This document shows positions 26,337 through 32,891 of a stretch of DNA of 32,891 nucleotides, one piece after another (the first letter of the stretch is position 1; each line of letters opens with the position of its first letter). The position numbers and the translations under genes are program-made. The DNA is taken from assembly GCA_046349635.1 (NCBI GenBank), contig JAXMBX010000055.1, forward strand, positions 1 through 32,891, written 5' to 3'. The notes beneath the pieces are model-generated. The model was not told the origin of the DNA. It saw only the letters and a program-made list of their open reading frames with translations, and made no database searches. Source of the DNA: JAXMBX01 sp046349635. GTDB taxonomy: Bacteria; Planctomycetota; Planctomycetia; Planctomycetales; Planctomycetaceae.

Positions 26337-27419
26337 TCAATGGTAGCGGCGGACTTCCAGTTGCGCGCCGAACGGAACCTTCGGCCAGACCGCACCGGTC
26401 GGGACGACAATGGCGGAGACTCGGTGTTCCTTCTGCTCTTTGGAAGCGGGTTCCTTGGCCACCTGGGGAGGAATCGCTTCGACCCGGCCATCGAGTTCCA
26501 GTTGACCGGGGAAGACGACCTTCAACTGCGTGCCGGGGGAGAACTCGGTCAGCTTCTCTGAAGGAATCTTGACGATCAGGTAGGGTTGATCTTCATCCAG
26601 CAATTCCACAATCGGCTGCTGGGGAATCACAACGTCCCCCGCCTGCGCCTGCAGCACGCCGACCGTCCCGTGCGATTCCGCCACCAGCGTCAGAGTTTTT
26701 TGTTCCTTGTCGAGGTGGGTGAGCTGCGCCTGGGCCTGCACGACTCGGGCTTGCGCGACGTTCACGCCGCAGGCGGTGCGGATCTCCTGCGGGAGTTGAT
26801 TCAGTTGCTGGTCGAGCCTGGCGAGACGGTCCTCGCAGAGCTTGATCTGCTGCGCCTGGGCATCCCAGTTCTCGAACGAGTAGGCGCCACCTTTATTCGG
26901 ATGCTTGGGGCTGGAGAACGCGGTCTGGCTGACGGGAGCCTCTGTGCCGGCGGATTCGCTCCCGGGATGAATGGGCATCTTTTTCGCTTCCGCGAGGCGC
27001 AACTGCACCTCGAAGATTTGAGATTCGAGCGTCTGTTTCCGTTTCTGCAGTTCGATCTCCGCCTGGGCCTGGCGTTCTTCCAGTTGCGCCTTGAGGACGT
27101 TGAGCCGTTCGTTGAGTTCCAGCTTGCGCTGCTCGAGTCCCGCGTCCTGCAGTTCCATCAGCGGGGTCCCTTTTTCCACCACGTCACCGGGGTGGATCAG
27201 GATCCTGGCGATGCGGGCTTCCCGGCCGGAGATCAGATTGCGGCTCTTGGCCTGCAGGGAACCGTGGAAGGTTTCCCAGCGGTTCCAGCTCCGAATGGCG
27301 GAGACGCCGGTTCCAATCGACAACGCCACCAGCAGAAGCAGGACAAGGCGCGTGCCGGGAATGCCGGGTTTCACCGGAAGTGGAGCAACGTTCGGATCGG
27401 TCGGGGCTTCAAGCGTCAT
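26337..27419 (-). CDS. HlyD/membrane-fusion-type periplasmic adaptor, orphan
   Basis: A 360-residue adaptor protein (membrane fusion family) starting at ATG 27419 with AAAGG upstream. Order: Pro-rich head; transmembrane anchor about 24-42 (RLVLLLLVALSIGTGV); first half of a lipoyl-like hairpin domain about 66-92 (IARILIHPGDVVEKGTPLMEL); two long helical stretches forming a coiled-coil hairpin about 95-145 and 190-250; the second lipoyl half (ESHGTVGVLQAQAGDVVIPQ); and a beta-barrel region to the end (YLIVKIPSEKLTEFSPGTQLKVVFPG). Such proteins bridge an inner-membrane ABC, MFS or RND pump to an outer channel. No pump or TolC-like gene is adjacent, so its partner must be elsewhere. In planctomycetes, similar adaptors sit beside type I secretion or peptidase-linked exporters. 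Confidence 0.85.
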   Translation of the reverse strand: MTLEAPTDPNVAPLPVKPGIPGTRLVLLLLVALSIGTGVSAIRSWNRWETFHGSLQAKSRNLISGREARIARILIHPGDVVEKGTPLMELQDAGLEQRKLELNERLNVLKAQLEERQAQAEIELQKRKQTLESQIFEVQLRLAEAKKMPIHPGSESAGTEAPVSQTAFSSPKHPNKGGAYSFENWDAQAQQIKLCEDRLARLDQQLNQLPQEIRTACGVNVAQARVVQAQAQLTHLDKEQKTLTLVAESHGTVGVLQAQAGDVVIPQQPIVELLDEDQPYLIVKIPSEKLTEFSPGTQLKVVFPGQLELDGRVEAIPPQVAKEPASKEQKEHRVSAIVVPTGAVWPKVPFGAQLEVRRYH

Positions 27420-27585
27420 AGGTCAGCCTTTGATGCAACGATGAGGGCTGGAAACGGAGGTTCCCCCTCCTGCAAGGATCGACCCGCAGGACCCCGAAAT
27501 TGATTGGAAACGCTACAGGTCGCAGGACCCTCACAAGCCGCAAAGTTTCACAGGATCGTGGGTTAATGCCGCCTTTAAAAAACAC

Positions 27586-27614
27586 TTGAATACTGTAATT
27601 TTGTACACTATAGT
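27586..27614 (+). promoter_or_regulatory. Sigma70-type promoter for the ImmA/IrrE-like gene
   Basis: TTGAAT at 27586-27591 (4 of 6 to TTGACA), a 17-bp spacer, and TATAGT at 27609-27614 (5 of 6 to TATAAT). The -10 lies in a local palindrome ACTATAGT (27607-27614), which could double as an operator. Transcription would start near 27621, giving a 5' leader of about 45 nt before ATG 27665. The local sequence is much more AT-rich than its surroundings. Confidence 0.62.
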
Positions 27615-27664
27615 TGCGAGCGTCGTTTCTGTCGGCATTCTCTCGCGAAGGGACGTGTTTCACG

Positions 27665-28441
27665 ATGAATCAGGCATGGATCAACGCGGTCGATCAGGTC
27701 GTTTCTGAACTTCTGGACCGGTTACAAATCCTGGCCCCCCCAATAGATAGTCTGTGGGTTGCGCGGAAGTTGGGGATCCAGCTCGTGACGGACGAGTCCC
27801 AGATCGGGCGGGGACGCTGCAAACGGCTGGGGGATCGAGCGACGTTCTTCATCCGGCCGGAGAAACGGCTGGAGCGGCTGCAGTGGGCAGTAGCGCACGA
27901 ATTGGGGGAATGCTTCGCGTGGCGGGTGGCACGCAGCTCCGGGCAGGACTTAGATGCCGGGGAAGGGGTCACGCGGGAAGCCGTGGCGAATAAGTTTGCC
28001 TCCCGGTTGTTACTCCCTTCACGGTGGTTTGTTACCGATGCGGAGCGGTGTGCGGGTGATCTGCTGACACTCAAGGAGATCTACCGCACGGCGAGCCACG
28101 AATCGATTGCCTGGCGCCTGCTCGACCTGGACCAGCCGACGATCATCACGATCTGCGATCAGGGGAAGATCACGGCGCGGAAGGGGAATGAGTTTTCACC
28201 GCCGCGCGTACTGCATCCGCACGAAAAACATATGTGGCGGGAATCGCACGAGCGGAATTGCTCCGTGGAATGGGAGCAATCGGAGCTGAAAATCCAGTGC
28301 TGGCCGATTCACGAGCCGGACTGGAAGCGGGAGGTTCTGCGGACCACGTGCCGCTGGGAGCCGGATTTTGCAATGGATTCCGCCGTCGCGGATAGGCTGC
28401 GGCCCTTCCGCGTCGCTGAGCAGGAAGACTCGTGGGAATAG
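27665..28441 (+). CDS. ImmA/IrrE-like metallopeptidase-fold protein with altered zinc motif
   Basis: A 258-residue protein. The ATG at 27665 is chosen because AAGGGA lies upstream and the product begins MNQAWINAVDQVVSELL; an ATG at 27614 overlaps the predicted -10. Residues 20-120 follow the ImmA/IrrE (DUF955) pattern: a helical start, IDSLWVARKLGIQLV, a beta strand with RATFFIRPEKRLERLQWAVAHELGE, and REAVANKFASRLLLP with the third-ligand Glu105. In active family members the helix reads HExxH. Here it is His78-Glu79-Leu-Gly-Glu82-Cys83, so the second His is absent; Cys83 or another residue might substitute, or the site may be dead. ImmA-type proteases cleave XRE-family repressors, and no XRE gene is adjacent. 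The C-terminal 110 residues are Trp/Cys-rich and unassigned. A bidirectional terminator follows the stop. Confidence 0.78.
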   Translation: MNQAWINAVDQVVSELLDRLQILAPPIDSLWVARKLGIQLVTDESQIGRGRCKRLGDRATFFIRPEKRLERLQWAVAHELGECFAWRVARSSGQDLDAGEGVTREAVANKFASRLLLPSRWFVTDAERCAGDLLTLKEIYRTASHESIAWRLLDLDQPTIITICDQGKITARKGNEFSPPRVLHPHEKHMWRESHERNCSVEWEQSELKIQCWPIHEPDWKREVLRTTCRWEPDFAMDSAVADRLRPFRVAEQEDSWE

Positions 28442-28454
28442 ACGAGACTCGGAA

Positions 28455-28496
28455 TAAAAAAACGAGGACTCTCCCGTGTGGAAGAGCCCTCGTTTT
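28455..28496. terminator. Bidirectional intrinsic terminator between ImmA/IrrE-like gene and rpsU
   Basis: A 12-bp stem with one mismatch (28461-28472, AACGAGGACTCT, with 28483-28494, AGAGCCCTCGTT) closes a 10-nt loop. It is flanked by an A-run on the left (28455-28462) and TTTT on the right (28493-28496). Read leftwards it gives a stem followed by a long U-run, which suits rpsU. Read rightwards it gives a weaker one, which suits the ImmA/IrrE-like gene. It lies 13 bp or more from each stop codon. Confidence 0.85.
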
Positions 28497-28513
28497 GTAT
28501 GCAACAAGGAAGA

Positions 28514-28711
28514 CTACGTTGTGGGCATCTGGCGAGCCATGCGGGCACGGCGTTCAGCACGGCGGCGGGCGCGGCGAGCGAGGTCGCTCGGTTTCTCGTA
28601 ATACTCACGGCGGCGCATTTCCTTCTTCACGCCACTGTGTTCCACTAACTTCCGAAACCGACGAACCGCATCCTGGATTGATTCTCGCTCACGAACTCGC
28701 AGCTTGACCAC
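28514..28711 (-). CDS. rpsU: Small ribosomal subunit protein bS21
   Basis: bS21 binds the 30S platform near the 3' end of 16S rRNA and helps initiation. The frame is open to 28759, but the start is the GTG at 28711. It is preceded by a perfect AGGAGG at 5-nt spacing and yields the family N-terminus (VVKLRVRERESIQDAVRRF); upstream residues have no S21 counterpart. The 65-residue product carries the signature RRREYYEKPSDLARRARRRAE, and it ends in an Arg-rich tail, as expected. Unusually for this GC-rich region, the -16 to -45 leader is AT-rich (GTTTTTAAAAATTG on either strand), which should keep the start accessible. It is transcribed away from the coiled-coil gene; about 330 bp separate them. 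Confidence 0.95.
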   Translation of the reverse strand: MVKLRVRERESIQDAVRRFRKLVEHSGVKKEMRRREYYEKPSDLARRARRRAERRARMARQMPTT

Positions 28712-29041
28712 ACAGTCCTCCTGGTAAGTTTTTAAAAATTGAAACCCTTGAAAGAGCATTGGTAACGATCATTGGACATTCCCTCCGGCCTATGGGACTC
28801 GGTGGAACCGCCGCATCGGTCAGACAAACCGCCGCGCGGCACGAAAGCGTCGGGAGTCATCCACCTGCCTGAACGCAGAGATAACGCACCGATGATAGAT
28901 AAGTTATCAAAATCGTCGGATCACGCAACATTTCCCCAGTAAAAAACGGGCTTTCCGCCGGTCGATCCCCTGAAATTCGGTGTGAAATCAGGGGGGATAG
29001 CTGGAGCCGAACTCCTTGAGCAGCGTGGACATCCGTACCGA
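28712..29041. other. Intergenic region upstream of rpsU
   Basis: No plausible gene lies in these 330 bases. The region should hold the rpsU promoter. On the minus strand, TATCAT near 28895 is a possible -10 but has no good -35. An 11-bp palindrome GATAAGTTATC (28898-28908) sits beside it and could be an operator. The left-hand (upstream of rpsU, downstream of the coiled-coil gene) part contains the hairpin described in the next entry. Confidence 0.45.
28941..28994 (-). terminator. Candidate terminator of the coiled-coil gene
   Basis: Reading the minus strand downstream of the stop at 29042, a 7-bp perfect inverted repeat (TCAGGGG at 28988-28994 with CCCCTGA at 28967-28973, 14-base loop) is followed by a short GC-rich hairpin and then six T residues (28941-28946). 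The T-run is about 20 nt from the longer stem, so the match to a standard intrinsic terminator is imperfect. Confidence 0.4.
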
Positions 29042-30772
29042 TCAGGTCCGGGCGGGGGATTTAACGGCCTCCTGGGGCTGGAAAGTCTGGTCCTCCAGCC
29101 GGCGGAGGAGATCCCGGACAAGGCGTTCGGCGATCGTCCGTTCCTGCTGCCAGTTTTCCTGCAGTTTTTCCCAGTTTCGTTCCTGAACCCCAAACTCCTC
29201 GTGGCGGCGGTTGAGGTCCGCTTCCCGCAGTTTCAGGCGTTCGTCGCAGTCGGTGACCCAGTCGGCCATCGCCTGGCGTTCGCGGCGGAATTCGTCAATC
29301 TGCTGCTGGAAGGTCGCCCGGCCGGATTCCAGTTCGCGGCGTTGTTCCAGGAGTGAATCCAGGCATTTGCTGTAATGTTCGGAAATGGCCTGGCGGGCGG
29401 TGTCGATCCGTTGTTGCGCCCCTTCCTGACCCAGCACCTGGGCCAACTGGCCGATTGACTCCTCAACCGCCAGCCGGGTTTCCAGGATCTGGCGATGGGT
29501 CGCTTCCAGCTCGGTCCGGAGTTCGTCCAGCCTGTGGTGTCGGATCTCCAGATTTTCGGCATGGGTCGCCAGGACTTCCTGCTGGCGACGGAATTCTCCC
29601 CGCTGCCGTTCCTGCTCCTGCTCCCAATGCCGCAGTTCAATCTCACGCCGTTCCTGTTGTGTCCGGGTGGTATCGACCCAGTGCTGTTGCGCCTTGGCGA
29701 ATGATTCCTGCGACGTCTGCAGCGACGTCTCCCGCTGTTCGAGAAGATCGCGATAGTCTTCCAGACGATCCCGATGGTGGGTGAGCTGCTGGCGTTCTTC
29801 CTGGCAGCGCTGCAGGAGGTATTGTTTTTCGATCAGGAATTCTCGCTGTTCCGCTTCGAAGTCCTGGCGGGATTTTTCGAGGTGATCCCACTGGAAGCGG
29901 ATGCGGCTTTCGAGCAGGGTCCGCTCGCGACGGAGTTCTTCCTCCTGGGCTTCGCGGGTCGCCTGCAGGTCATTCAGTTCGGCCTGAATCTGGTTGCGGG
30001 CAGCGGTGATCTCGGCGTGCAATTCCGCGCGGTCCGCTTCGACCATCTCCCGATGTTCTGCGTGGATCTGCTCCAGGTTGACCCGGTCGGCCTGGATGCG
30101 ATGCTGCAGCTCCGTCAAAGCCTGTTCGTGCCGCTGCAAGTCTGCGTTCCATTCCTCCTGCAGACGGGCACGGACCTGCTCCATTTCCTGGTGGAAATTC
30201 TGCTCCCGCAGGGCCAGTTGTTCGTCCCGTTCCTGCAGGCCGGCCTTGGTTCGTTCGACCTCGATGAGCCTTTGCTCCAGATCCTGTTCGCGACGAGTGG
30301 AGATGTTTTCCAGTTCGAGGCAGGCGGCTTCGCGTTTGTCGAGCAGTTCTTCCCGTTCGGCGAATTCCTCTTCGTATTGCGTGACCCAGAGGCGGATTTT
30401 GCGCTGTTCCTGGTCGAACTGTGTCAGTTGCTGGAGCAGGCGTTCTTCCCGCTGGGTCAGATCGGCCTGGCGTTCCTTGAGGTAATCCGAAATCTGGGTG
30501 GCTTGGGTCCGAAGCTGCGCCGCGGGAGCCGTGTCGAAAGGATCAATCGATGCCGAAGAGGGGAATGATTGCGTCAGCAGGTCGGGACGCTCAACGTGCG
30601 CATCATCGGCGGGGGGGTTGGAAAAGCTTTCCGCGACGACGTGCGGCGGATCGAGCCGATGCTTCACCGGAGTGAAGTCGTCGAACTCCAGCTCGACCTC
30701 ATCGGCCGGCGGAGTGGCAGGGGACGCCCCGTTGGGTTCGGTCCTGGGTTGAGTCGTACGCGGGTCTTGCAT
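29042..30772 (-). CDS. Large coiled-coil protein of unknown function
   Basis: A 576-residue protein starting at ATG 30772 with AAAGGA at 7-nt spacing; a TTG at 30805 would add 11 residues. Residues 1-95 are Pro/Asp-rich and disordered (DEVELEFDDFTPVKHRLDPP, FDTAPAAQ). From about 95 to 560 almost every stretch is a charged helix with heptad spacing, rich in Glu, Gln, Arg and Leu (LKERQADLTQREERLLQQL, QRRELESGRATFQQQIDEF). There is no signal peptide or membrane helix, so it is a long cytoplasmic rod, perhaps several tens of nanometres. Gln content is unusually high. No SMC ATPase head, kinesin or filament-specific signature is seen. It lies between trxA and rpsU, 142 bp after trxA. Functions such as cytoskeletal filament or scaffold are conjecture. 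Confidence 0.86.
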   Translation of the reverse strand: MQDPRTTQPRTEPNGASPATPPADEVELEFDDFTPVKHRLDPPHVVAESFSNPPADDAHVERPDLLTQSFPSSASIDPFDTAPAAQLRTQATQISDYLKERQADLTQREERLLQQLTQFDQEQRKIRLWVTQYEEEFAEREELLDKREAACLELENISTRREQDLEQRLIEVERTKAGLQERDEQLALREQNFHQEMEQVRARLQEEWNADLQRHEQALTELQHRIQADRVNLEQIHAEHREMVEADRAELHAEITAARNQIQAELNDLQATREAQEEELRRERTLLESRIRFQWDHLEKSRQDFEAEQREFLIEKQYLLQRCQEERQQLTHHRDRLEDYRDLLEQRETSLQTSQESFAKAQQHWVDTTRTQQERREIELRHWEQEQERQRGEFRRQQEVLATHAENLEIRHHRLDELRTELEATHRQILETRLAVEESIGQLAQVLGQEGAQQRIDTARQAISEHYSKCLDSLLEQRRELESGRATFQQQIDEFRRERQAMADWVTDCDERLKLREADLNRRHEEFGVQERNWEKLQENWQQERTIAERLVRDLLRRLEDQTFQPQEAVKSPART

Positions 30773-30834
30773 GCGGGAATCCTTTCCCAGAGACCGAACC
30801 GTCAATGAAAATTAATCGCGTGTGGAACGTCACA

Positions 30835-30866
30835 GGCTTGGGAGATTCTTCCTGAAGTCCCAAGCC
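30835..30866. promoter_or_regulatory. Perfect 9-bp inverted repeat in front of the coiled-coil gene
   Basis: GGCTTGGGA at 30835-30843 and TCCCAAGCC at 30858-30866 are exact reverse complements with a 14-base spacer. They lie between the trxA terminator and the coiled-coil gene start, about 60-95 bp upstream of ATG 30772. There is no T-run after it on either strand, so an operator or leader hairpin is more likely than a terminator. Confidence 0.5.
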
Positions 30867-30886
30867 GGTGGAAACTGATACTGATG

Positions 30887-30908
30887 AAAACGGTTCGAGC
30901 CGAACCGT
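30887..30908 (-). terminator. Intrinsic terminator of trxA
   Basis: On the minus strand, ACGGTTCG (complement of 30901-30908) pairs perfectly over 8 bp with CGAACCGT (complement of 30890-30897) around a 3-nt loop, and it is followed by TTTT. The stem begins only 7 bp after the trxA stop codon (TAA, 30917-30915). The T-run is short, but the stem is GC-rich and the position is ideal. Confidence 0.78.
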
Positions 30909-30914
30909 CCGGGA

Positions 30915-31241
30915 TTACATGTGCTTATCGATCGCGGCGGAAAGACGTTCCTTGGGAGTGACTCCCACGAACTTCTCAACGATCTGTCCCCCCTTGAAGA
31001 GGAGGAGAGCCGGGATGGAACTGATGTCGTATTGAATCGCCAGGTTGGTGTTGTTGTCGGTGTTGATCTTGGCGATCTTGGCTTTTCCCGCCATCTCGGT
31101 CGACAGAGCTTCGACGGTGGGAGCAATCATGCGACACGGACCGCACCAGGGAGCCCAGAAGTCCACCAGGACCGGGACGCTGCTATCGAGAACTTCCTCT
31201 TTGAAATTGGCTTCGGTCAACTCAAGGACGCCGGCTGCCAT
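30915..31241 (-). CDS. trxA: Thioredoxin
   Basis: A 108-residue classical thioredoxin that reduces disulfides in cytoplasmic proteins. The active site WCGPC has Cys33 and Cys36. The buried Asp27 (VDFWAPW) and the cis-Pro in ISSIPALLLFKGG are present. ATG 31241 gives the family-standard length; an in-frame ATG at 31271 would add ten residues (MKSLTEKDHA) of unconserved leader. GAGAAAGA upstream can serve as ribosome-binding site. It is a single-gene unit: a perfect consensus promoter lies about 80 bp upstream and an intrinsic terminator directly downstream. No thioredoxin reductase gene is adjacent. Confidence 0.96.
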   Translation of the reverse strand: MAAGVLELTEANFKEEVLDSSVPVLVDFWAPWCGPCRMIAPTVEALSTEMAGKAKIAKINTDNNTNLAIQYDISSIPALLLFKGGQIVEKFVGVTPKERLSAAIDKHM

Positions 31242-31320
31242 AGCATGATCTTTCTCTGTCAGAGACTTCAAAAACCGTAACCCAAAACTGCAACGATACT
31301 TGTCGCGAATTCAGAAGGGA

Positions 31321-31348
31321 ATTATAGGGAAACTGGGGATTGTGTCAA
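31321..31348 (-). promoter_or_regulatory. Perfect-consensus sigma70 promoter of trxA
   Basis: On the minus strand, TTGACA (complement of 31343-31348) and TATAAT (complement of 31321-31326) match both hexamers 6 of 6 with a 16-bp spacer. The predicted start of transcription is near 31314, giving a 5' leader of about 73 nt before ATG 31241. This is the best promoter in the window and implies strong constitutive thioredoxin expression. Confidence 0.88.
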
Positions 31349-31728
31349 CGCCCCGGAATCTGGCCCTGACGATGGAAAAACAGCCCGAATACGCAGTTCT
31401 TTTCGCAACGTTCAGCTCCTGCTGAAGTTTGGTTTACCCCCGCCCGTCAGGAATGACCTTCACTCCCCGTAATCCATCACATGCAGGTGGAGACAGGTGC
31501 TTGGGGGAATTGTTCGCGTCAAGAAGCGAATCACCATGCTTCTGACGCATCGCGTCGTCGCAGGTACCATTTGGTGAAGAGTGATCAACTTTAGCAGCGT
31601 CGTCATGCAACGGTACAGAGCCAGGAGCTCGCGACGGCAGAGGGGCAACTGTTGTGCTCGCGTGGTACGATTGGGCCTGCCGATTCGAGTGGCAATGAAG
31701 CCCGGGTTCATTTTTTAGGGATAAATGT
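31349..31728. other. Intergenic region between trxA and purN with one hairpin
   Basis: These 380 bases contain no convincing gene; a minus-strand open frame at 31460-31711 has no ribosome-binding site and an implausible composition. One dyad is visible: TTCAGC at 31411-31416 and GCTGAA at 31421-31426 around TCCT, extended by three more pairs past a bulged G (31406-31429). The purN promoter should lie at the right-hand end, but I did not identify it. Confidence 0.45.
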
Positions 31729-32388
31729 TTGTCTACGCCTCCCTTTGCTCTGCCGACGGTGCCGCTGGATCATCCGATCCGGCTGGGAGTCCTCATCTCT
31801 GGTGGAGGGACAACGCTGGTCAATTTCGTAAAGCAGATTCAGGCTGGGGAGCTGGATGCGGAAGTCGTCCAGGTGATTGCCAGCCGGGGGAATTGCGGCG
31901 GCATTGCCCGGTCGAGTGAAGCCGGATTGGCGTGCGACGTCATCCCCCCGAAATCATTTCCCGATGTCCAAAGTTACAGCGACGCGGTCTTCCAAAAACT
32001 GCGCGAAGCCAGGGTGGAACTGGTCACACTGGCGGGATTTCTCTCGCTCCTGCATATTCCCGATGATTTTCTCGGGCGTGTGATGAACATTCACCCCGCG
32101 CTCATTCCGGCCTTTTGCGGCCCGGGATTCTACGGCCATCACGTCCACGAGGCGGTCCTGGCCCGAGGGGCGAAGCTCAGCGGCTGCACGGTCCACTTCG
32201 CGGACAACGAATACGACCACGGCCCGATCATTCTGCAACGGAGCGTTCCGGTTTTAGATCAGGACACGCCGAATACACTGGCCGCACGAGTGTTTGAGGC
32301 GGAGTGCGAGGCCTATCCCGAAGCGATCCGGTTGTATGCCCAGGGAAAATTGAGGCTGGAGCAGCACCGCGTGCGGACGTTGACCTGA
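31729..32388 (+). CDS. purN: Phosphoribosylglycinamide formyltransferase
   Basis: PurN transfers a formyl group from 10-formyltetrahydrofolate to GAR in the third step of purine synthesis. The product is 219 residues. It begins at a TTG (31729) about 8 nt after TAGGGA; an ATG at 31725 is in another frame and does not give this protein. The GAR-binding loop VLISGGGTTL is near residue 22. Catalytic residues are Asn120 and His122 (VMNIHPALIPAF) and Asp163 (NEYDHGPIILQ). HVHEAVLARGAKLSGCTVHF is the usual folate-site segment. In most planctomycetes purN stands apart from the other pur genes, and no pur gene is adjacent here either. Confidence 0.95.
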   Translation: MSTPPFALPTVPLDHPIRLGVLISGGGTTLVNFVKQIQAGELDAEVVQVIASRGNCGGIARSSEAGLACDVIPPKSFPDVQSYSDAVFQKLREARVELVTLAGFLSLLHIPDDFLGRVMNIHPALIPAFCGPGFYGHHVHEAVLARGAKLSGCTVHFADNEYDHGPIILQRSVPVLDQDTPNTLAARVFEAECEAYPEAIRLYAQGKLRLEQHRVRTLT

Positions 32389-32407
32389 CGAACGTTACCG
32401 CGGAATG

Positions 32408-32428
32408 TCTCAAATTCGTAATTCGAGA
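32408..32428 (+). terminator. Hairpin after purN, weak terminator candidate
   Basis: TCTCAAATT (32408-32416) pairs with AATTCGAGA (32420-32428) with one mismatch around a 3-nt CGT loop. It lies 20 bp after the purN stop codon. The stem is AT-rich and followed only by TTCCTTCG, so termination efficiency is doubtful. Confidence 0.35.
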
Positions 32429-32612
32429 TTCCTTCGTATCGATCCCGAAGTCGGCGTCTTAACTTCATAGGAGAAACTGCGTTTGGGCACGAAAATCGCT
32501 TCTGATGAGCCAACCGGGGATAGAATGCGTTGACAGGGAGAAGGCTGCATCACCACAGTTATCCCCAGTTAAATAAGATAGTGAATCGATTGTGAAAACT
32601 TTGTCAGAGACA

Positions 32613-32891
32613 ATGGAAACCAAACCTAATCCGCAGGATCACGATGGATTTCATCGATTCATCGAACGGTTCGCCTTCTGGAAGCGGTTGCCTCAGCCGT
32701 TTCGGATGATGGCGGCAGTAATCATCGGCTGTGCGCTCATTCTGGCAGGGATCATCATGCTCTTCACTCCAGGGCAGGGACTTTTAACCATCCTGGCAGG
32801 GCTAGCTGTGATCGGGACGGAATTTCATTGGGCTCGAAGGTCCGTACAGTTCTGCGTTCGCCAGTTCATGTCGGCACGTGACTATGTCCTC
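32613..32891 (+). CDS. PGPGW-family transmembrane protein, 3'-truncated by window edge
   Basis: Translation from ATG 32613 is open to the last base of the window (93 codons). A hydrophobic helix (about 35-52, AAVIIGCALILAGIIMLF) is followed by TPGQGLLTILAGLAVIG and then TEFHWARRSV. This is the pattern of the PGPGW family (putative transmembrane proteins with a Pro-Gly turn between two helices and a TEF-WA-R ending); the usual PGPGW reads TPGQG here. AGAGAC lies just upstream as a ribosome-binding site. A GTG at 32592 is an in-frame alternative. Family function is unknown. The gene is on the same strand as purN but 224 bp away. Confidence 0.8.
   Translation, partial: METKPNPQDHDGFHRFIERFAFWKRLPQPFRMMAAVIIGCALILAGIIMLFTPGQGLLTILAGLAVIGTEFHWARRSVQFCVRQFMSARDYVL

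Noticed and set aside
29774..30568. 264-codon Phe/Leu-rich frame antisense to the coiled-coil gene
   Set aside because: Its hydrophobic look comes from reading Glu/Gln codons backwards; no ribosome-binding site or topology supports a membrane protein.
31460..31711. 83-codon minus-strand frame upstream of purN
   Set aside because: No ribosome-binding site and no recognisable protein features; treated as intergenic.
32559..32567. TTATCCCCA, one mismatch to a DnaA box
   Set aside because: A single near-match with no cluster, no AT-rich unwinding region and no dnaA/dnaN/gyrB neighbours is not evidence for an origin.

Overview
The window reads as chromosomal DNA of a planctomycete (Planctomycetota, most likely Planctomycetaceae or a close relative). 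The clearest evidence is two copies of the lineage-typical gene pair in which a PSCyt1-DUF1549-DUF1553 (planctomycete cytochrome c) protein is followed by a Tat-exported DUF1501 protein. Supporting evidence is the ceramidase-like and sialate O-acetylesterase-like secreted hydrolases, a YcxB-like protein, and several small proteins that look planctomycete-restricted. By eye the DNA is moderately GC-rich. Genes lie on both strands in short operons. I see no tRNA, rRNA, CRISPR array, transposase or phage gene.

Layout. 1-4781 (+): the 3' part of a neutral-ceramidase-like gene, then two tandem paralogues of a secreted sialate O-acetylesterase separated by a perfect intrinsic terminator and an AT-richer gap. 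4782-6741 (-): three genes of unknown function, one with a single membrane anchor. 6742-7567: a long gene-free stretch with a perfect 9-bp inverted repeat. 7568-10342 (+): a membrane-bound hybrid histidine kinase with PAS and receiver domains. 10478-15140 (+): the first PSCyt/DUF1501 pair. 15143-15355 (-): a truncated remnant of a Tat-exported sugar-phosphate isomerase/epimerase, ending next to the DUF1501 stop codon. 15370-18507 (-): a large single-anchor membrane protein and argG. 18752-20709 (+): a class III aminotransferase and a YcxB-like membrane protein. 20755-25762 (-): the second PSCyt/DUF1501 pair, running directly into a ribokinase gene. 25953-28441: a small unknown protein (+), an orphan HlyD-type adaptor (-), and an ImmA/IrrE-like protein whose zinc motif is altered (+), with a good promoter. 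28514-31241 (-): rpsU, a 576-residue coiled-coil protein, and trxA with a perfect consensus promoter and its own terminator. 31729-32891 (+): purN and the start of a PGPGW-family membrane protein.

How the genes fit together. Housekeeping genes (argG, rpsU, trxA, purN, ribokinase, aminotransferase) are interspersed with the secreted and periplasmic catabolic or redox machinery that planctomycetes carry in many copies. Nothing here is clearly a new defence or mobile system. The most unusual items are the truncated isomerase remnant, the ImmA/IrrE-like protein lacking the second histidine of HExxH, the large coiled-coil protein, and the coupling of a sugar kinase to a PSCyt/DUF1501 operon.
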